DNA from: Phycisphaerae bacterium
Lineage (GTDB): Bacteria; Planctomycetota; Phycisphaerae; UBA1845
Direction: 5' to 3'
DNA length: 64,000 bases
NCBI GenBank assembly: GCA_013360585.1
Contig: JABWBH010000037.1
Span: forward strand, 1-64,000
A program made the position numbers and the translations under genes. Shown in pieces: positions 46,420-55,024 of this stretch (position 1 is its first letter; every line of letters begins with the position of its first letter). Under the pieces are notes generated by a model, which had not been told where the DNA came from, did not search any database, and worked only from the letters and a program-made list of their open reading frames with translations.

Positions 46420-47148
46420 ATGCACACCGACCCTTTGCGAGGCGAACCGCGCATCGTTCACCTCGCCGCCGGTCCTCATCAGACGACTGACGGCGTCGCC
46501 GCTGACCTTGCCGTTGCGGGAATTCCGATCGAAACCGTGACCGATGTCTACGCGGCGCTGGCCTCAGCCAGCCTCCTGAAGCGCGCCGGGCACGGCGTCG
46601 TCCTGGTCGCCTGCGCGGATGAACTGCTCAACGAGGATCTTGAACTTTTCTCGCTGCTTGAGGAGTTCGGCGACGCGATCAAGACCTTCGTTTACGGAGA
46701 CCGCCGATCCGCGCCTCTGATTCAAAGCGCTCTGGACCGCGGCGCCTCGAACCTCTCCCACCTCCCCGAGCACTTGGCGCGCATCGCGCCTTGCCGCCCG
46801 TCTTGCACCCCTGAAAGACCCGAGGAATCCCGCGCCGACGCCGCCATCCTGCGGCTCAATGCCGCAGCCCCCGCCGCACCGATCGCGGACAAGAGCGCCG
46901 CGGACACCCGCGACGACAAAACCCCGGAATCCGCGGTGCGCGTTCCCTGGCTGCGGTATGCGGACGCCCCGCGCCGGATTCCGCCGACCGACCGCCCTCG
47001 CGCGACCCGGATCGAGGCCGGAGCGGACTCCGGCTCAAATCCCACCTCGTTCGACTCGCCGCTGCTGACCCGCGCGGAGCTGGACGCGCTCCTCTCCGAT
47101 TTGACGGATTCCGTGACCGCGCCAGCTCGCCAGGAGCGGTCAACATGA
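46420..47148 (+). CDS. Hypothetical protein upstream of the GGDEF gene, 242 aa
   Basis: ATG 46420 is preferred over GTG 46399, whose ribosome-binding-like GAGGG is too close. The first 130 residues look like a small alpha/beta domain (GVAADLAVAGIPIETVTDVY, GHGVVLVACADELLNEDLEL, FGDAIKTFVYGDRRSAPLIQ), reminiscent of a receiver-like fold but without recognisable phosphoacceptor residues; the rest is low-complexity and proline/alanine-rich, ending in a short helix (LLTRAELDALLSDLTDSV). The last four bases overlap the next start (ATGA), so it is coupled to the diguanylate cyclase and may regulate or anchor it. Confidence 0.75.
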   Translation: MHTDPLRGEPRIVHLAAGPHQTTDGVAADLAVAGIPIETVTDVYAALASASLLKRAGHGVVLVACADELLNEDLELFSLLEEFGDAIKTFVYGDRRSAPLIQSALDRGASNLSHLPEHLARIAPCRPSCTPERPEESRADAAILRLNAAAPAAPIADKSAADTRDDKTPESAVRVPWLRYADAPRRIPPTDRPRATRIEAGADSGSNPTSFDSPLLTRAELDALLSDLTDSVTAPARQERST

Positions 47149-48539
47149 GCGGATTCGGATCGCCCACCCCGGATTCGGACCGAGGCCGCGCGGCGACGAC
47201 GGCGCTTCGATCTTCGGGGGGATGTTTCCGGATCGTCGTGTTCCCGGCCGTGTCTTTTCTCAGCGAATTGCGGGCCGACCTGTCGCGGCGATACCCGAGC
47301 GGAGAGGTGGAGGCGCAGGACACAATGCTTGCCGGCATCGCCTCCCTCGGACGCCGACCCGCCGATGCCATCGTCATCGGCGTCGAGGCGGCGCATCCCC
47401 GCCTGGCCGAAGCGGTCAGCGCCACGCGGCGCCTGACGGGTCCGCGCGCCAGGATCCTTCTCTGCTGCGCCCCCGAGGCGGAGCCAGCCGCACGCCGGAT
47501 CCTGCGCGCCGGCGCGGACGGTTATGTACTGCATCCGCTGTGCGGCACGCAGATTGATGCGGCGCTCGGGCTTTCGACGCCGCTCACGTGGGAACAAGGC
47601 CGACTCACCCGCGTCCCTCCGGGCGCGTCCTCTGCGGAGCTTGAAGCACTCGGGCGGGCGCTGGCCCGCGTCGGGGGTCCGCCGCAGCTGCTCCTCGAAG
47701 CGCTGGTCGCCGCAGTGCGCACCGCGCTCCGTGCCGAGTCCGTCGCCCTCGTGACGCTACGCCGTCACGTCGTCAGCGGTCCGGATGTCGGCACGCCCGT
47801 GCTCGTGTGTCCGGTCGCCGACGACGCGGGATCCCTCGGCGAGCTTCGCGTCGGCCCGAAAATGCGCGGCGCGTACCGACCCGATGACGCCGAGAGGCTT
47901 CAAGTCTACGCGGCTTTGTCCGCACACCTGCTTCGCGCCTCCCGGCGGCAGCGGCGCTGGCGGCGTCTTGCGCAGACTGACGCCTTGTGCGGCGTGATGA
48001 ACCGCCGCGCGTTGGAGTCGCGCCTCGAGCGTGTTCTCGATGAAGCGCGGGATCGACGCATGCCCGTCACCGTCGTCTGCCTTGACCTCGACGACTTCAA
48101 GAGCTACAACGACGTCTTCGGTCACGATGTCGGCGACGACATCCTCCGCCGCACAGCGCAGTTGATTCGCGCCGGATGTCGCGAGCATGACCTCGTCGCC
48201 CGCCTCGGCGGAGACGAGTTCGCCGTCGTCTTCTTCGACCCGACAGGGCCGCGGGTCGCAGGCTCCCGACATCCGGAAAGCGCGATCCGGGTTCTCGACC
48301 GGTTTCGCGAGGCGCTCAACCGGGAGTCGTTCGCCCCGCTCGGAATCTCAGGGCGCGGACGCCTGACGATCAGCGGAGGACTCGCCTCGTTTCCCTGGGA
48401 CGGTGGGGAAGTCGCGTCCCTGCTTCACTGCGCGGATCAGGCGCTGCTTGAAGCGAAACGCCTGGGCAAAAACCGCATCGTCCTCGTTGGGGATCCTGAC
48501 GGATTCGCGCCCCGCGCCGCGGCTCCTGGTGCGACTTGA
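47145..48539 (+). CDS. Diguanylate cyclase (GGDEF) with receiver-like and GAF-like N-terminus
   Basis: 464 residues. The C-terminal GGDEF domain (about 295-460) has LCGVMNRRALESRLE, CLDLDDFKSYNDVFGHDVGD and the active-site motif GGDEF (355-359), so it should make c-di-GMP from GTP. An RxxD inhibitory site (REHD) sits five residues before GGDEF, indicating product feedback inhibition. The first 130 residues resemble a response-regulator fold (ADAIVIGVEAAHPRLAEAVS, ARILLCCAPEAE, GADGYVLHPL) lacking the clear acidic pocket; the middle resembles a GAF sensor. Overlaps the previous gene by 4 nt. Confidence 0.93.
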   Translation: MSGFGSPTPDSDRGRAATTALRSSGGCFRIVVFPAVSFLSELRADLSRRYPSGEVEAQDTMLAGIASLGRRPADAIVIGVEAAHPRLAEAVSATRRLTGPRARILLCCAPEAEPAARRILRAGADGYVLHPLCGTQIDAALGLSTPLTWEQGRLTRVPPGASSAELEALGRALARVGGPPQLLLEALVAAVRTALRAESVALVTLRRHVVSGPDVGTPVLVCPVADDAGSLGELRVGPKMRGAYRPDDAERLQVYAALSAHLLRASRRQRRWRRLAQTDALCGVMNRRALESRLERVLDEARDRRMPVTVVCLDLDDFKSYNDVFGHDVGDDILRRTAQLIRAGCREHDLVARLGGDEFAVVFFDPTGPRVAGSRHPESAIRVLDRFREALNRESFAPLGISGRGRLTISGGLASFPWDGGEVASLLHCADQALLEAKRLGKNRIVLVGDPDGFAPRAAAPGAT

Positions 48540-48589
48540 TGCACCACGTCCGGCGGCGTCGTGCCGGTCTTACGAAGCGGAGTGATGTT

Positions 48590-50443
48590 CTACGCCGCCG
48601 TCCGACCGTCAACCTGCGACAGCGCCGCAAGCGCGTCATTCAGCGCCGCCCGACGCTGCTCGAACGGCGCCAGCGCCGGTTCCACCACCCGCGACATGAG
48701 TAGCCCCTCAAGCATCGACCTCGCGGACTGGATTCCTTCCGGAGCTTCCCGTGCCGCTCGAATGTCACGCAGCGCCCGCGCATACATGATCGTCAGACTG
48801 ACAACGTAGATCACCGTGACCACGACCAGTCCGCCGAGAATCTTCACGGCGCTCAACGCCGCGACGATCTGATACAACCCGCCCGCCACGCCCGTCACAC
48901 CTTCCGCCGACGCCACGTGCAGCACCCCTTCCAGCACCGGCTGAACCAGCGGAAACCACCCGATCACGAACCAGACCAGCCCCCGCTTCCACCACGACGG
49001 CGCCGCGTCCCCCTCCCGCGCCGCTGCGATCACACGCTCCTCGAGCTGATGCACCAGCTTCGTGCTTTCCGAGCGAAGCCCTTCCGCGGTCGATCGGACA
49101 TCCTCCGCGCCGCCCGGACTTAGCCGCAAGCGCGAAATCAGGTCCGCCTGATCCGACGCGATCCGAGACCGCACCAGCCGGATCCGCTCCTCCAGACCGA
49201 TGCCGGACACGTTCAGCGCCTCGTCGGGCGTACCCACCGCCGGTTTCGGCGACGACGCCAACCGCTGTCCCACCCAGCGCGGCAACCACCCGAAAAGCCC
49301 GTAAACCCAGCCCAGCACCGGCCAATCCGCCAGCCGCTGAGCGAGCAACTCCTCCGCCAGACGACTGTCCGACCGCGCGCGCGATGAAAGCTGCTCCACC
49401 GCCTCCGTCACATACCCCGGACCGAACCCCTCGCAGAGTAATTCGCGCCGGTAATCCTCCTCGCAGATCCGCATCAGACGCTCATTGATCCGATCCAGGT
49501 CGAAGTGCTCCCGAAGCAGTGACGCCCCGACCTCGCACTCCCGGCGACGGTTCGCCTCCTTGATCCGCCGGACTTCCTCCGCCTTCACAGGTCCGAGCAC
49601 GCGATCCCGCATCCGCCGGAACTCCGCGCTCATCCGCCTCGAAAGCTCGAGCACTGCCTCCCGGTCCTGGGGATACCGCCGCCACTGCGGATCATCCCAC
49701 AACCACTGCACGCGCGCCGCGAAGCCCTCCTCGGTCGGAAACTCCGCCGCCACAAGAAAGTGACGTCCCTCCTCGCCGCCCAGCCCGGCCCGGCTCGTCG
49801 CAGCCAGAAACCACCGACGCTGCGCCTCCAGGAACGACGCCGCTCGATCGCCGTCCTGCTCGACGAACACGTCCGCATCCGTCAGCAATTCGTCCACCTT
49901 GTTCAGGACGCAGTGAACGTTTCCGGGATCCTTCAGCACGCGCCGCGCTAGCGAGACCCACGCTCGATCCCCGGCCTTCCGCGGCGTCACCACCCACAAC
50001 ACCCGGTCCAGCAGCGGCGCGATCTGACGGACGATCCGCGCATGATCGTCGAACTCGCTGTCGAAGTCCGGAAGATCAACCAGCACCACGTTCCGCACCG
50101 CGTCCACCCGATGCGTCACGGTGTCGATCGTCGTCAGGCGTGAAAGATCCTCGAGACGCCTTACCACCGCAGCGCCCGCCGACTCATGCACGTACGCCAG
50201 CGGACGCGACGTCCCCTCGCCCACCTCGTCCGCATCGACCGAAATCGGGGCCCCAACCAGGCTGTTTACCAGCGTGCTCTTGCCCACATCCTTGCCGCCC
50301 AACAATCCGCAAAGCACCACTTCATCCGAAAGCGCCCGCAACGCGCCAAGCTCCAGGTCCGCCGCCGCGGTGTTCGTCAATTCGGAAAGCCGCCGGTTCA
50401 GCGACTCCAGCGGATCCGTGATGGGCGCAGCGACCGCCGTCAT
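48590..50443 (-). CDS. Dynamin-like GTPase, second of a tandem pair
   Basis: 617 residues. GTPase motifs: P-loop GGKDVGKS (49-56), switch/G3 VVLVDLPDFDSEFDD (DLPD in place of DxxG), and G4 LNKVDEL. A long helical region follows (RRIKEANRRRECEVGASLLR, ERLMRICEEDYRRELL) and then a pair of membrane helices near residues 470-560 (RGLVWFVIGWFPLVQPVLEG; AALSAVKILGGLVVVTVIYV). This layout, G domain, stalk and membrane hairpin, is that of bacterial dynamin-like proteins that remodel membranes. It overlaps the upstream paralogous gene by 4 nt (ATGA). Bacterial dynamins often occur as such pairs. Confidence 0.85.
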   Translation of the reverse strand: MTAVAAPITDPLESLNRRLSELTNTAAADLELGALRALSDEVVLCGLLGGKDVGKSTLVNSLVGAPISVDADEVGEGTSRPLAYVHESAGAAVVRRLEDLSRLTTIDTVTHRVDAVRNVVLVDLPDFDSEFDDHARIVRQIAPLLDRVLWVVTPRKAGDRAWVSLARRVLKDPGNVHCVLNKVDELLTDADVFVEQDGDRAASFLEAQRRWFLAATSRAGLGGEEGRHFLVAAEFPTEEGFAARVQWLWDDPQWRRYPQDREAVLELSRRMSAEFRRMRDRVLGPVKAEEVRRIKEANRRRECEVGASLLREHFDLDRINERLMRICEEDYRRELLCEGFGPGYVTEAVEQLSSRARSDSRLAEELLAQRLADWPVLGWVYGLFGWLPRWVGQRLASSPKPAVGTPDEALNVSGIGLEERIRLVRSRIASDQADLISRLRLSPGGAEDVRSTAEGLRSESTKLVHQLEERVIAAAREGDAAPSWWKRGLVWFVIGWFPLVQPVLEGVLHVASAEGVTGVAGGLYQIVAALSAVKILGGLVVVTVIYVVSLTIMYARALRDIRAAREAPEGIQSARSMLEGLLMSRVVEPALAPFEQRRAALNDALAALSQVDGRTAA

Positions 50444-52203
50444 GAACCCTCCTCCGCATCTTCAAGGCGCGCCAGCGCCGCCGTCAGAGGATCGTCCGCC
50501 GGCATCACCCAGCGCGACGCGACCGCGTATTGCTCGTCGGCGCACTGCCGCGTGTAATCATCCACCAGCGCCGCGAAGTCCGCGCAGGCATCCCGCACCG
50601 CCAGAAACTCAACGCTGCCGATCAGCCGCTCCCGCGCAACGTGAGCAAGCCGACCCAGCGGCTTCGCTCCCGCAGCCCCGCCTCCCAACGCCGCCACAAT
50701 CAGCGGCAGCGGGATCCCCAGCAGAGGTCCGGGGACCGCCGCTAGCAGCAGCACGACCGCCACACCACCCGCCACGGTAAGCCCCAACCCCTGACACTCC
50801 GCCGAAACTTTCGACGACCACGCCGTCAACGACGCATCCACCCGCCGCCCGGCCGACGTCACGCGTTCCCGCCAGATCAGCTCAGCGGTAAAAACCGGCA
50901 CCGGCGACGTCTCCCCCGTCCAGTTCCGGACTTCGTCCCAGAACCGGCTCGACTGCGCCACGCTCGTCAGTTCGTGATGCCGCCGCCGCGCCGCCTGCTC
51001 AAAGTACGCCCACGCCCGCGAAAGTCGGTCGCCTTCCCGAACTTCCGCGCTCGATCCCTCCGCCCGCGCCGCCTCCCCGGACCCCGACCGCGGCGACAAC
51101 CACCCCAGCATCGGCACACGCGTCAACACGCGCTCCAACTTGCGCCGCTGGTGGTCGATCCAGTCCCGCGCCTGACGGAGGCGCAACACTCGCGACACCA
51201 CGTCCAGATGCTCTCGCTCAGCCGGCGTCATCAGCGCCGGATAACAATCCCAGGGTTGCACCTTGAACCGCGCAGCCGCCGCGTCGAGCACAACCCGAAG
51301 ATCCCGCAGCCGCGCCGTCCGCTCGCGGTTCTGGTTCAGCACCTCCCCGGCGAACTCCGACGTCAGCCGCCGAAGGTGCGCCGATCGCGGCTCACCGCGC
51401 CCGCGCACAAAGGCCTCCACCGCGTCCAGCGCGCCCGGCGCAAACCGGCAGAACCCTCGCCCGCGACGAAACTCCAGTATCACCGCGTTCTCGGCCCCGA
51501 GACGCCGTCCCTGCTCCCGCAGACGCTCCTCCTGCTCTGAACTCAAAACCCCCTCGCGCGTCCGGTTGAACACCGCCAGCCGCGGCTGCCGAAAACGCGT
51601 CGCCTGCTGCTTCAGGTCCGCGATCGCCTGACGATCGAACCACCGCTCGTGATCGATCACCACGATCAGCCGATCAAACCACGGCATCAGCGACAGCGTC
51701 ACGTCGCCTTCCGTCCGGGCGTCCTCCGACGTGAAATCCGGCGTGTCAATCAACACCACGTCGCGCAACGCCTCCACTCCGTGCGAGACGATCAGAACTT
51801 CGCCAGGCGCCCCGATCTCCTCTCCGTCCAGACCGGCTTCCCGGCACTTAAGCGTCGGCCACAACCGGCGCTCCTGGATGAGTTCCTCCACCCGCTCGAC
51901 CCGCGACGCATGAACCGCCACGATCGGTCCGAGCGTCGCATGTCCCCGCGCCGTGATGCGGCTGGCGCGATGACCCTCCAGCAGGTTGTTGAAAAGCGTG
52001 CTCTTCCCCGACGACGCCCCGCCCACCACCGCAACAAACTGCAACCCGCTGTCGTCGCCCTGACGCATCCTCAGGCTTAACGCCGTCTGCTGCGCCTGAT
52101 CCGTCCACGAAAATTTGTACACGTCGCGCAAGCGAGCGCCGTGCTCCGCGATGATGTCCAGCGGGTCGTGGAACGCCGGAGGGTTGGCAGCGGACGAAAT
52201 CAT
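50440..52203 (-). CDS. Dynamin-like GTPase, first of a tandem pair
   Basis: 587 residues. P-loop GGASSGKS (61-68), G3 DVVLIDTPDFTSEDA (DTPD), and a G4-like AVFNRTREG. A helical stalk (RRLTSEFAGEVLNQNRERTA; RQARDWIDHQRRKLERVL) leads to membrane-inserting hydrophobic segments at about 475-520 (LTVAGGVAVVLLLAAVPGPL; IPLPLIVAALGGGAAG). The order matches the downstream gene although sequence identity is low, so these are paralogous partners rather than a recent duplicate. They probably act as a heteromeric membrane-remodelling GTPase. Confidence 0.85.
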   Translation of the reverse strand: MISSAANPPAFHDPLDIIAEHGARLRDVYKFSWTDQAQQTALSLRMRQGDDSGLQFVAVVGGASSGKSTLFNNLLEGHRASRITARGHATLGPIVAVHASRVERVEELIQERRLWPTLKCREAGLDGEEIGAPGEVLIVSHGVEALRDVVLIDTPDFTSEDARTEGDVTLSLMPWFDRLIVVIDHERWFDRQAIADLKQQATRFRQPRLAVFNRTREGVLSSEQEERLREQGRRLGAENAVILEFRRGRGFCRFAPGALDAVEAFVRGRGEPRSAHLRRLTSEFAGEVLNQNRERTARLRDLRVVLDAAAARFKVQPWDCYPALMTPAEREHLDVVSRVLRLRQARDWIDHQRRKLERVLTRVPMLGWLSPRSGSGEAARAEGSSAEVREGDRLSRAWAYFEQAARRRHHELTSVAQSSRFWDEVRNWTGETSPVPVFTAELIWRERVTSAGRRVDASLTAWSSKVSAECQGLGLTVAGGVAVVLLLAAVPGPLLGIPLPLIVAALGGGAAGAKPLGRLAHVARERLIGSVEFLAVRDACADFAALVDDYTRQCADEQYAVASRWVMPADDPLTAALARLEDAEEGS

Positions 52204-52287
52204 GCAGTCGGAACGCAGATCCCGCGACGACGGTCCGCGAACGACCGACTCGCACGACGGTTTCAGATGCGGCGCCCGTTTCCGACG

Positions 52288-53064
52288 TCAGCGCCCTTCA
52301 CGCAGCGCCAGCGGCGGCGCCAGCACTTCGGAAAGTATCACCGCCTTGCGCAGTTCATCAAGACTCATCCCCATCGAGAAAAACGTCGCAACACGAGAGT
52401 GCGGTCCGCCGGAGGATTCGGGCGCCGAAGTCTCGCTTTCCGTCCGGCTGACCGGTCCGCCGATCCAGTCCGACCCGACCTGCCGTGTGCGAAGCTGCTC
52501 CTCAAGCCGTCCCGGACGCTTTGCCGCGGATGAATCCGAGTGCTTCTCCGCCGGTCGCGCGGGCGGCCCGCCGCTTCCGGACGATCGACGCCGCGCCGGG
52601 CGTGATCCGCCCCCCTCGCGCCCCCCTCGCGACGCAGGGTGCGATACCGCGTCTGACGATCGCACCGGAACGGGAGGCGGAGCCTGCCCCGCAGACCTCG
52701 GGGGTGCCGGTGGCGACGGCTGACGCGGCCCCGCCGCCTCTGTACGAGAGGATGCTGCCGGACTCACCGACGGTGGACGCTGCGGCCGAGCCGACGGCGG
52801 CGCGGCAGGCGGACGCGGCGGTGATCCAATCTGACGCGGGTGCGTCGGTGATGTCCCGGCGGAGCCGCCGGACTCGTTCATCTTCCGACGTTCCTCCTCA
52901 ATGATCCGCCTGAGCGTCTCGTCGCTGTCCGGTTCCTCCGCGCTTCCGTTGCGCCGTCGCAGCGCGGCGCCGAGCATCGGCAGAACCACAATGATGATAA
53001 AGAACACGATCTCAAGAAGGTCGCCGATCGCAAAGCCTCTGCCCTGGGAAAGAAGGTTCATCAT
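52288..53064 (-). CDS. Single-span membrane protein with proline-rich linker
   Basis: 258 residues, minus strand, 84 nt upstream of the dynamin pair. One transmembrane helix near the start (IGDLLEIVFFIIIVVLPMLG) followed by an acidic helix (DSDETLRRIIEEERRKMNES). Residues about 70-200 are a disordered Pro/Ser/Arg-rich linker. The last 35 residues return to ordered sequence with a helix (SLDELRKAVILSEVLAPPLALR) that looks like a docking motif. No known domain. The position suggests a membrane adaptor for the dynamin-like GTPases. Confidence 0.75.
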   Translation of the reverse strand: MMNLLSQGRGFAIGDLLEIVFFIIIVVLPMLGAALRRRNGSAEEPDSDETLRRIIEEERRKMNESGGSAGTSPTHPRQIGSPPRPPAAPPSARPQRPPSVSPAASSRTEAAGPRQPSPPAPPRSAGQAPPPVPVRSSDAVSHPASRGGREGGGSRPARRRSSGSGGPPARPAEKHSDSSAAKRPGRLEEQLRTRQVGSDWIGGPVSRTESETSAPESSGGPHSRVATFFSMGMSLDELRKAVILSEVLAPPLALREGR

Positions 53065-53146
53065 GCTGCTTTCACTCGCGTCCTTCCACCGCTCCCACCG
53101 CGTCCCGCATCAGCGCCTCGCTTCGAACCGCGCCCCTCTCTGTCTG

Positions 53147-53172
53147 AACCGCGCCCGACAGGAAGCGGGTGA
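53147..53172 (-). repeat. Dispersed repeat family A copy
   Basis: On the minus strand reads ACCCGCTTCCTGTCGGGCGC followed by GGTTC. It lies just upstream of the Pro-rich membrane protein gene. Confidence 0.6.
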
Positions 53173-53244
53173 CCTGCTCCCCTTTTCCTGATCCAGATGC
53201 TATGAGAGTCTAACCGGTCGCGGGACGACCAGGGAGGACTTTCG

Positions 53245-53310
53245 ATGAAGCGGAAGCGGCATACGCCGGAGCAGGTGATCCGCAAGCTACGCGAAGCGGA
53301 CGCGGCGCTG
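53245..53310 (+). pseudogene. Remnant of an IS3-family transposase OrfA start
   Basis: ATG 53245 with GGGAGG upstream begins MKRKRHTPEQVIRKLREADA, matching the N-terminal helix of IS3-type OrfA proteins (MKRKR-T-EQII--L-EA). After about 22 codons the frame continues as unrelated low-complexity sequence into the antisense of floA. Only the extreme end of the insertion sequence remains. The upstream 53205-53240 may be part of its terminal repeat. Confidence 0.65.
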
Positions 53311-53351
53311 TTCTTCGTGTCTCGCGTCGTCTCCGCACCGCCGCCCCTGCT

Positions 53352-54407
53352 TCAACCGCGCTTCTCCGCCGATCCGTCGCCGCCCGCCGCCGGTCCGCCG
53401 CCGATCGTCTCCCGCATCTGCGTGTCCGCCTGAAGGTTCTTCATCCGGTAGTAATCCATGATGCCCAGGTTCCCCTTGCGGAACGCTTCCGCCATCGCCT
53501 TCGGAACCTCCGCCTCCGCCAGCGTCACCAGCGCCCGGTTCTCCTCGATCTTCGCCTTGTTCTCCGCCGCCAGCGCGATCGCCATCGCTCGCCGCTTTTC
53601 CGCTTCAGCCTGAAAACGCCGCTTGTCCGCTTCAGCCTGATCCGCCTGAAGCTTCGCGCCGATGTTGTCGCCCACGTCCACATCGGCGATGTCGATCGAC
53701 AGAATCTCGAACGCCGTCCCCGCGTCGAGCCCCTTCTGCAGCACAGCCTTGCTGATCCGGTCCGGGTTCTCCAGCACCTCCTTGTGCGAATCCGCCGACC
53801 CGATCGCGCTGACGATGCCCTCGCCGACGCGGGCGACGATCGTCTCCTCCGTCGCCCCGCCGATGAGCTGCTTGATGTTCGTCCGCACCGTCACCCGCGC
53901 CTTCGCCTTGAGCTGAATCCCGTCCTTCGCCACCGCGTCGATCGTCTGCTTGCCGAACTTCGGATTCGGCACGTCAATGACCTTCGGATCCACGCTGGTC
54001 CGCACGGCGTCGATGATGTCGCGACCCGCAAGGTCGATCGCGCACGCCTTCTTCCAGTCCAGATCGATCGCCGCCCGGTTCGCCGCGATGATCGCATGCA
54101 CCACGTTGATGACGTTTCCACCCGCCAGGTAGTGACTCTCCAGGTCGTTCACGGTGATCTCGTGGATGCCGGCCTTGACGAGCTGGATCTTCGCCAGCGT
54201 GATTGAACGCATATCCACCTTGCGCATGAACATGCCGATCAGGTTCGTCATGCTCACGCTCGCCCGGGAGAACAGCGCCTGAATCCAGAGATTGAAGAAC
54301 CGCCACAGCACGAAGATCACGGTCAGACCGAAAAGCCCGGCCACCACCAAAATGACAAGCCACCACGTGGACGTCTGCGCCAGCATGAGCGGTATTCCAA
54401 ACATCAC
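53352..54407 (-). CDS. floA: Flotillin-like protein FloA (SPFH domain)
   Basis: 351 residues. An N-terminal membrane hairpin ([20 protein letters not shown]) is followed by the FloA/UPF0365-type SPFH domain ([80 protein letters not shown]) and a coiled coil rich in Ala/Glu ([20 protein letters not shown]). FloA oligomerises into functional membrane microdomains. The next genes upstream on the same strand are two NfeD proteins, the standard partners of FloA. The end abuts the IS3 remnant. Confidence 0.95.
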   Translation of the reverse strand: MMFGIPLMLAQTSTWWLVILVVAGLFGLTVIFVLWRFFNLWIQALFSRASVSMTNLIGMFMRKVDMRSITLAKIQLVKAGIHEITVNDLESHYLAGGNVINVVHAIIAANRAAIDLDWKKACAIDLAGRDIIDAVRTSVDPKVIDVPNPKFGKQTIDAVAKDGIQLKAKARVTVRTNIKQLIGGATEETIVARVGEGIVSAIGSADSHKEVLENPDRISKAVLQKGLDAGTAFEILSIDIADVDVGDNIGAKLQADQAEADKRRFQAEAEKRRAMAIALAAENKAKIEENRALVTLAEAEVPKAMAEAFRKGNLGIMDYYRMKNLQADTQMRETIGGGPAAGGDGSAEKRG

Positions 54408-54471
54408 GGTTTCCTTCGTTCAGGTTCCTTCCGACCACGTTCCTCAATCAACACGGTCGCTCGGCAGACTG

Positions 54472-54966
54472 TCATGTCGCTTTCGCCACAACCAACTGCC
54501 CCGAACGCGCCGCGAGCCCGACCACGACGGCGTCGCGCTCGATGTGACCGCTTTCCGCCACGCACGCCACGCGGCGGTCGCCGAACCGGCACGTTCCCAC
54601 CGGACGCAACGGCGTCAGCGCAAAACCTGTCGCCCCGATCAGCCCCGCCAGCGACTCGGTCTCCACGCCGATGTGCTCCGCCGTTAGCGTCGGGTTCGGC
54701 GGCGCCAGCAGCCTTCCCGCCGGCGTGCGATACCAGTGCTTCACCCCGACATACACCATCGCCGGCCACAACACCAGGCACGCCGTAATTGAGATCACGC
54801 CCGCCGTTGCGCCGTACAACACAAACACTTTGTACACCGCGAAGCCCAGCAACCCCAGACCGACGACGGTCAGAATCGCGTGCGACGGCAGAAAGATATC
54901 CGCCACCAGCACAAGCAGACCGACCGCGAACAACCCGGTGATGATTACGATATCCGACATACCCAT
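54472..54966 (-). CDS. Short NfeD-like membrane protein
   Basis: 164 residues with about three membrane segments (IVIITGLFAVGLLVLVADIF; ILTVVGLGLLGFAVYKVFVL; AGVISITACLVLWPAMVYVG) and a C-terminal OB-fold-like beta domain (LAGLIGATGFALTPLRPVGT; VACVAESGHIERDAVVVGL), the NfeD core. It sits 64 nt upstream of floA. Short NfeD proteins stabilise or position flotillins. The C-terminal GxxGxALTPLRPxG motif is also present in the long NfeD next door. Confidence 0.88.
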   Translation of the reverse strand: MGMSDIVIITGLFAVGLLVLVADIFLPSHAILTVVGLGLLGFAVYKVFVLYGATAGVISITACLVLWPAMVYVGVKHWYRTPAGRLLAPPNPTLTAEHIGVETESLAGLIGATGFALTPLRPVGTCRFGDRRVACVAESGHIERDAVVVGLAARSGQLVVAKAT

Positions 54967-55024
54967 GTTTCAGACGCAACGCACTCGCACCGGTCGCAAC
55001 CGAAGACTCCTCCTCGATCGCAGT

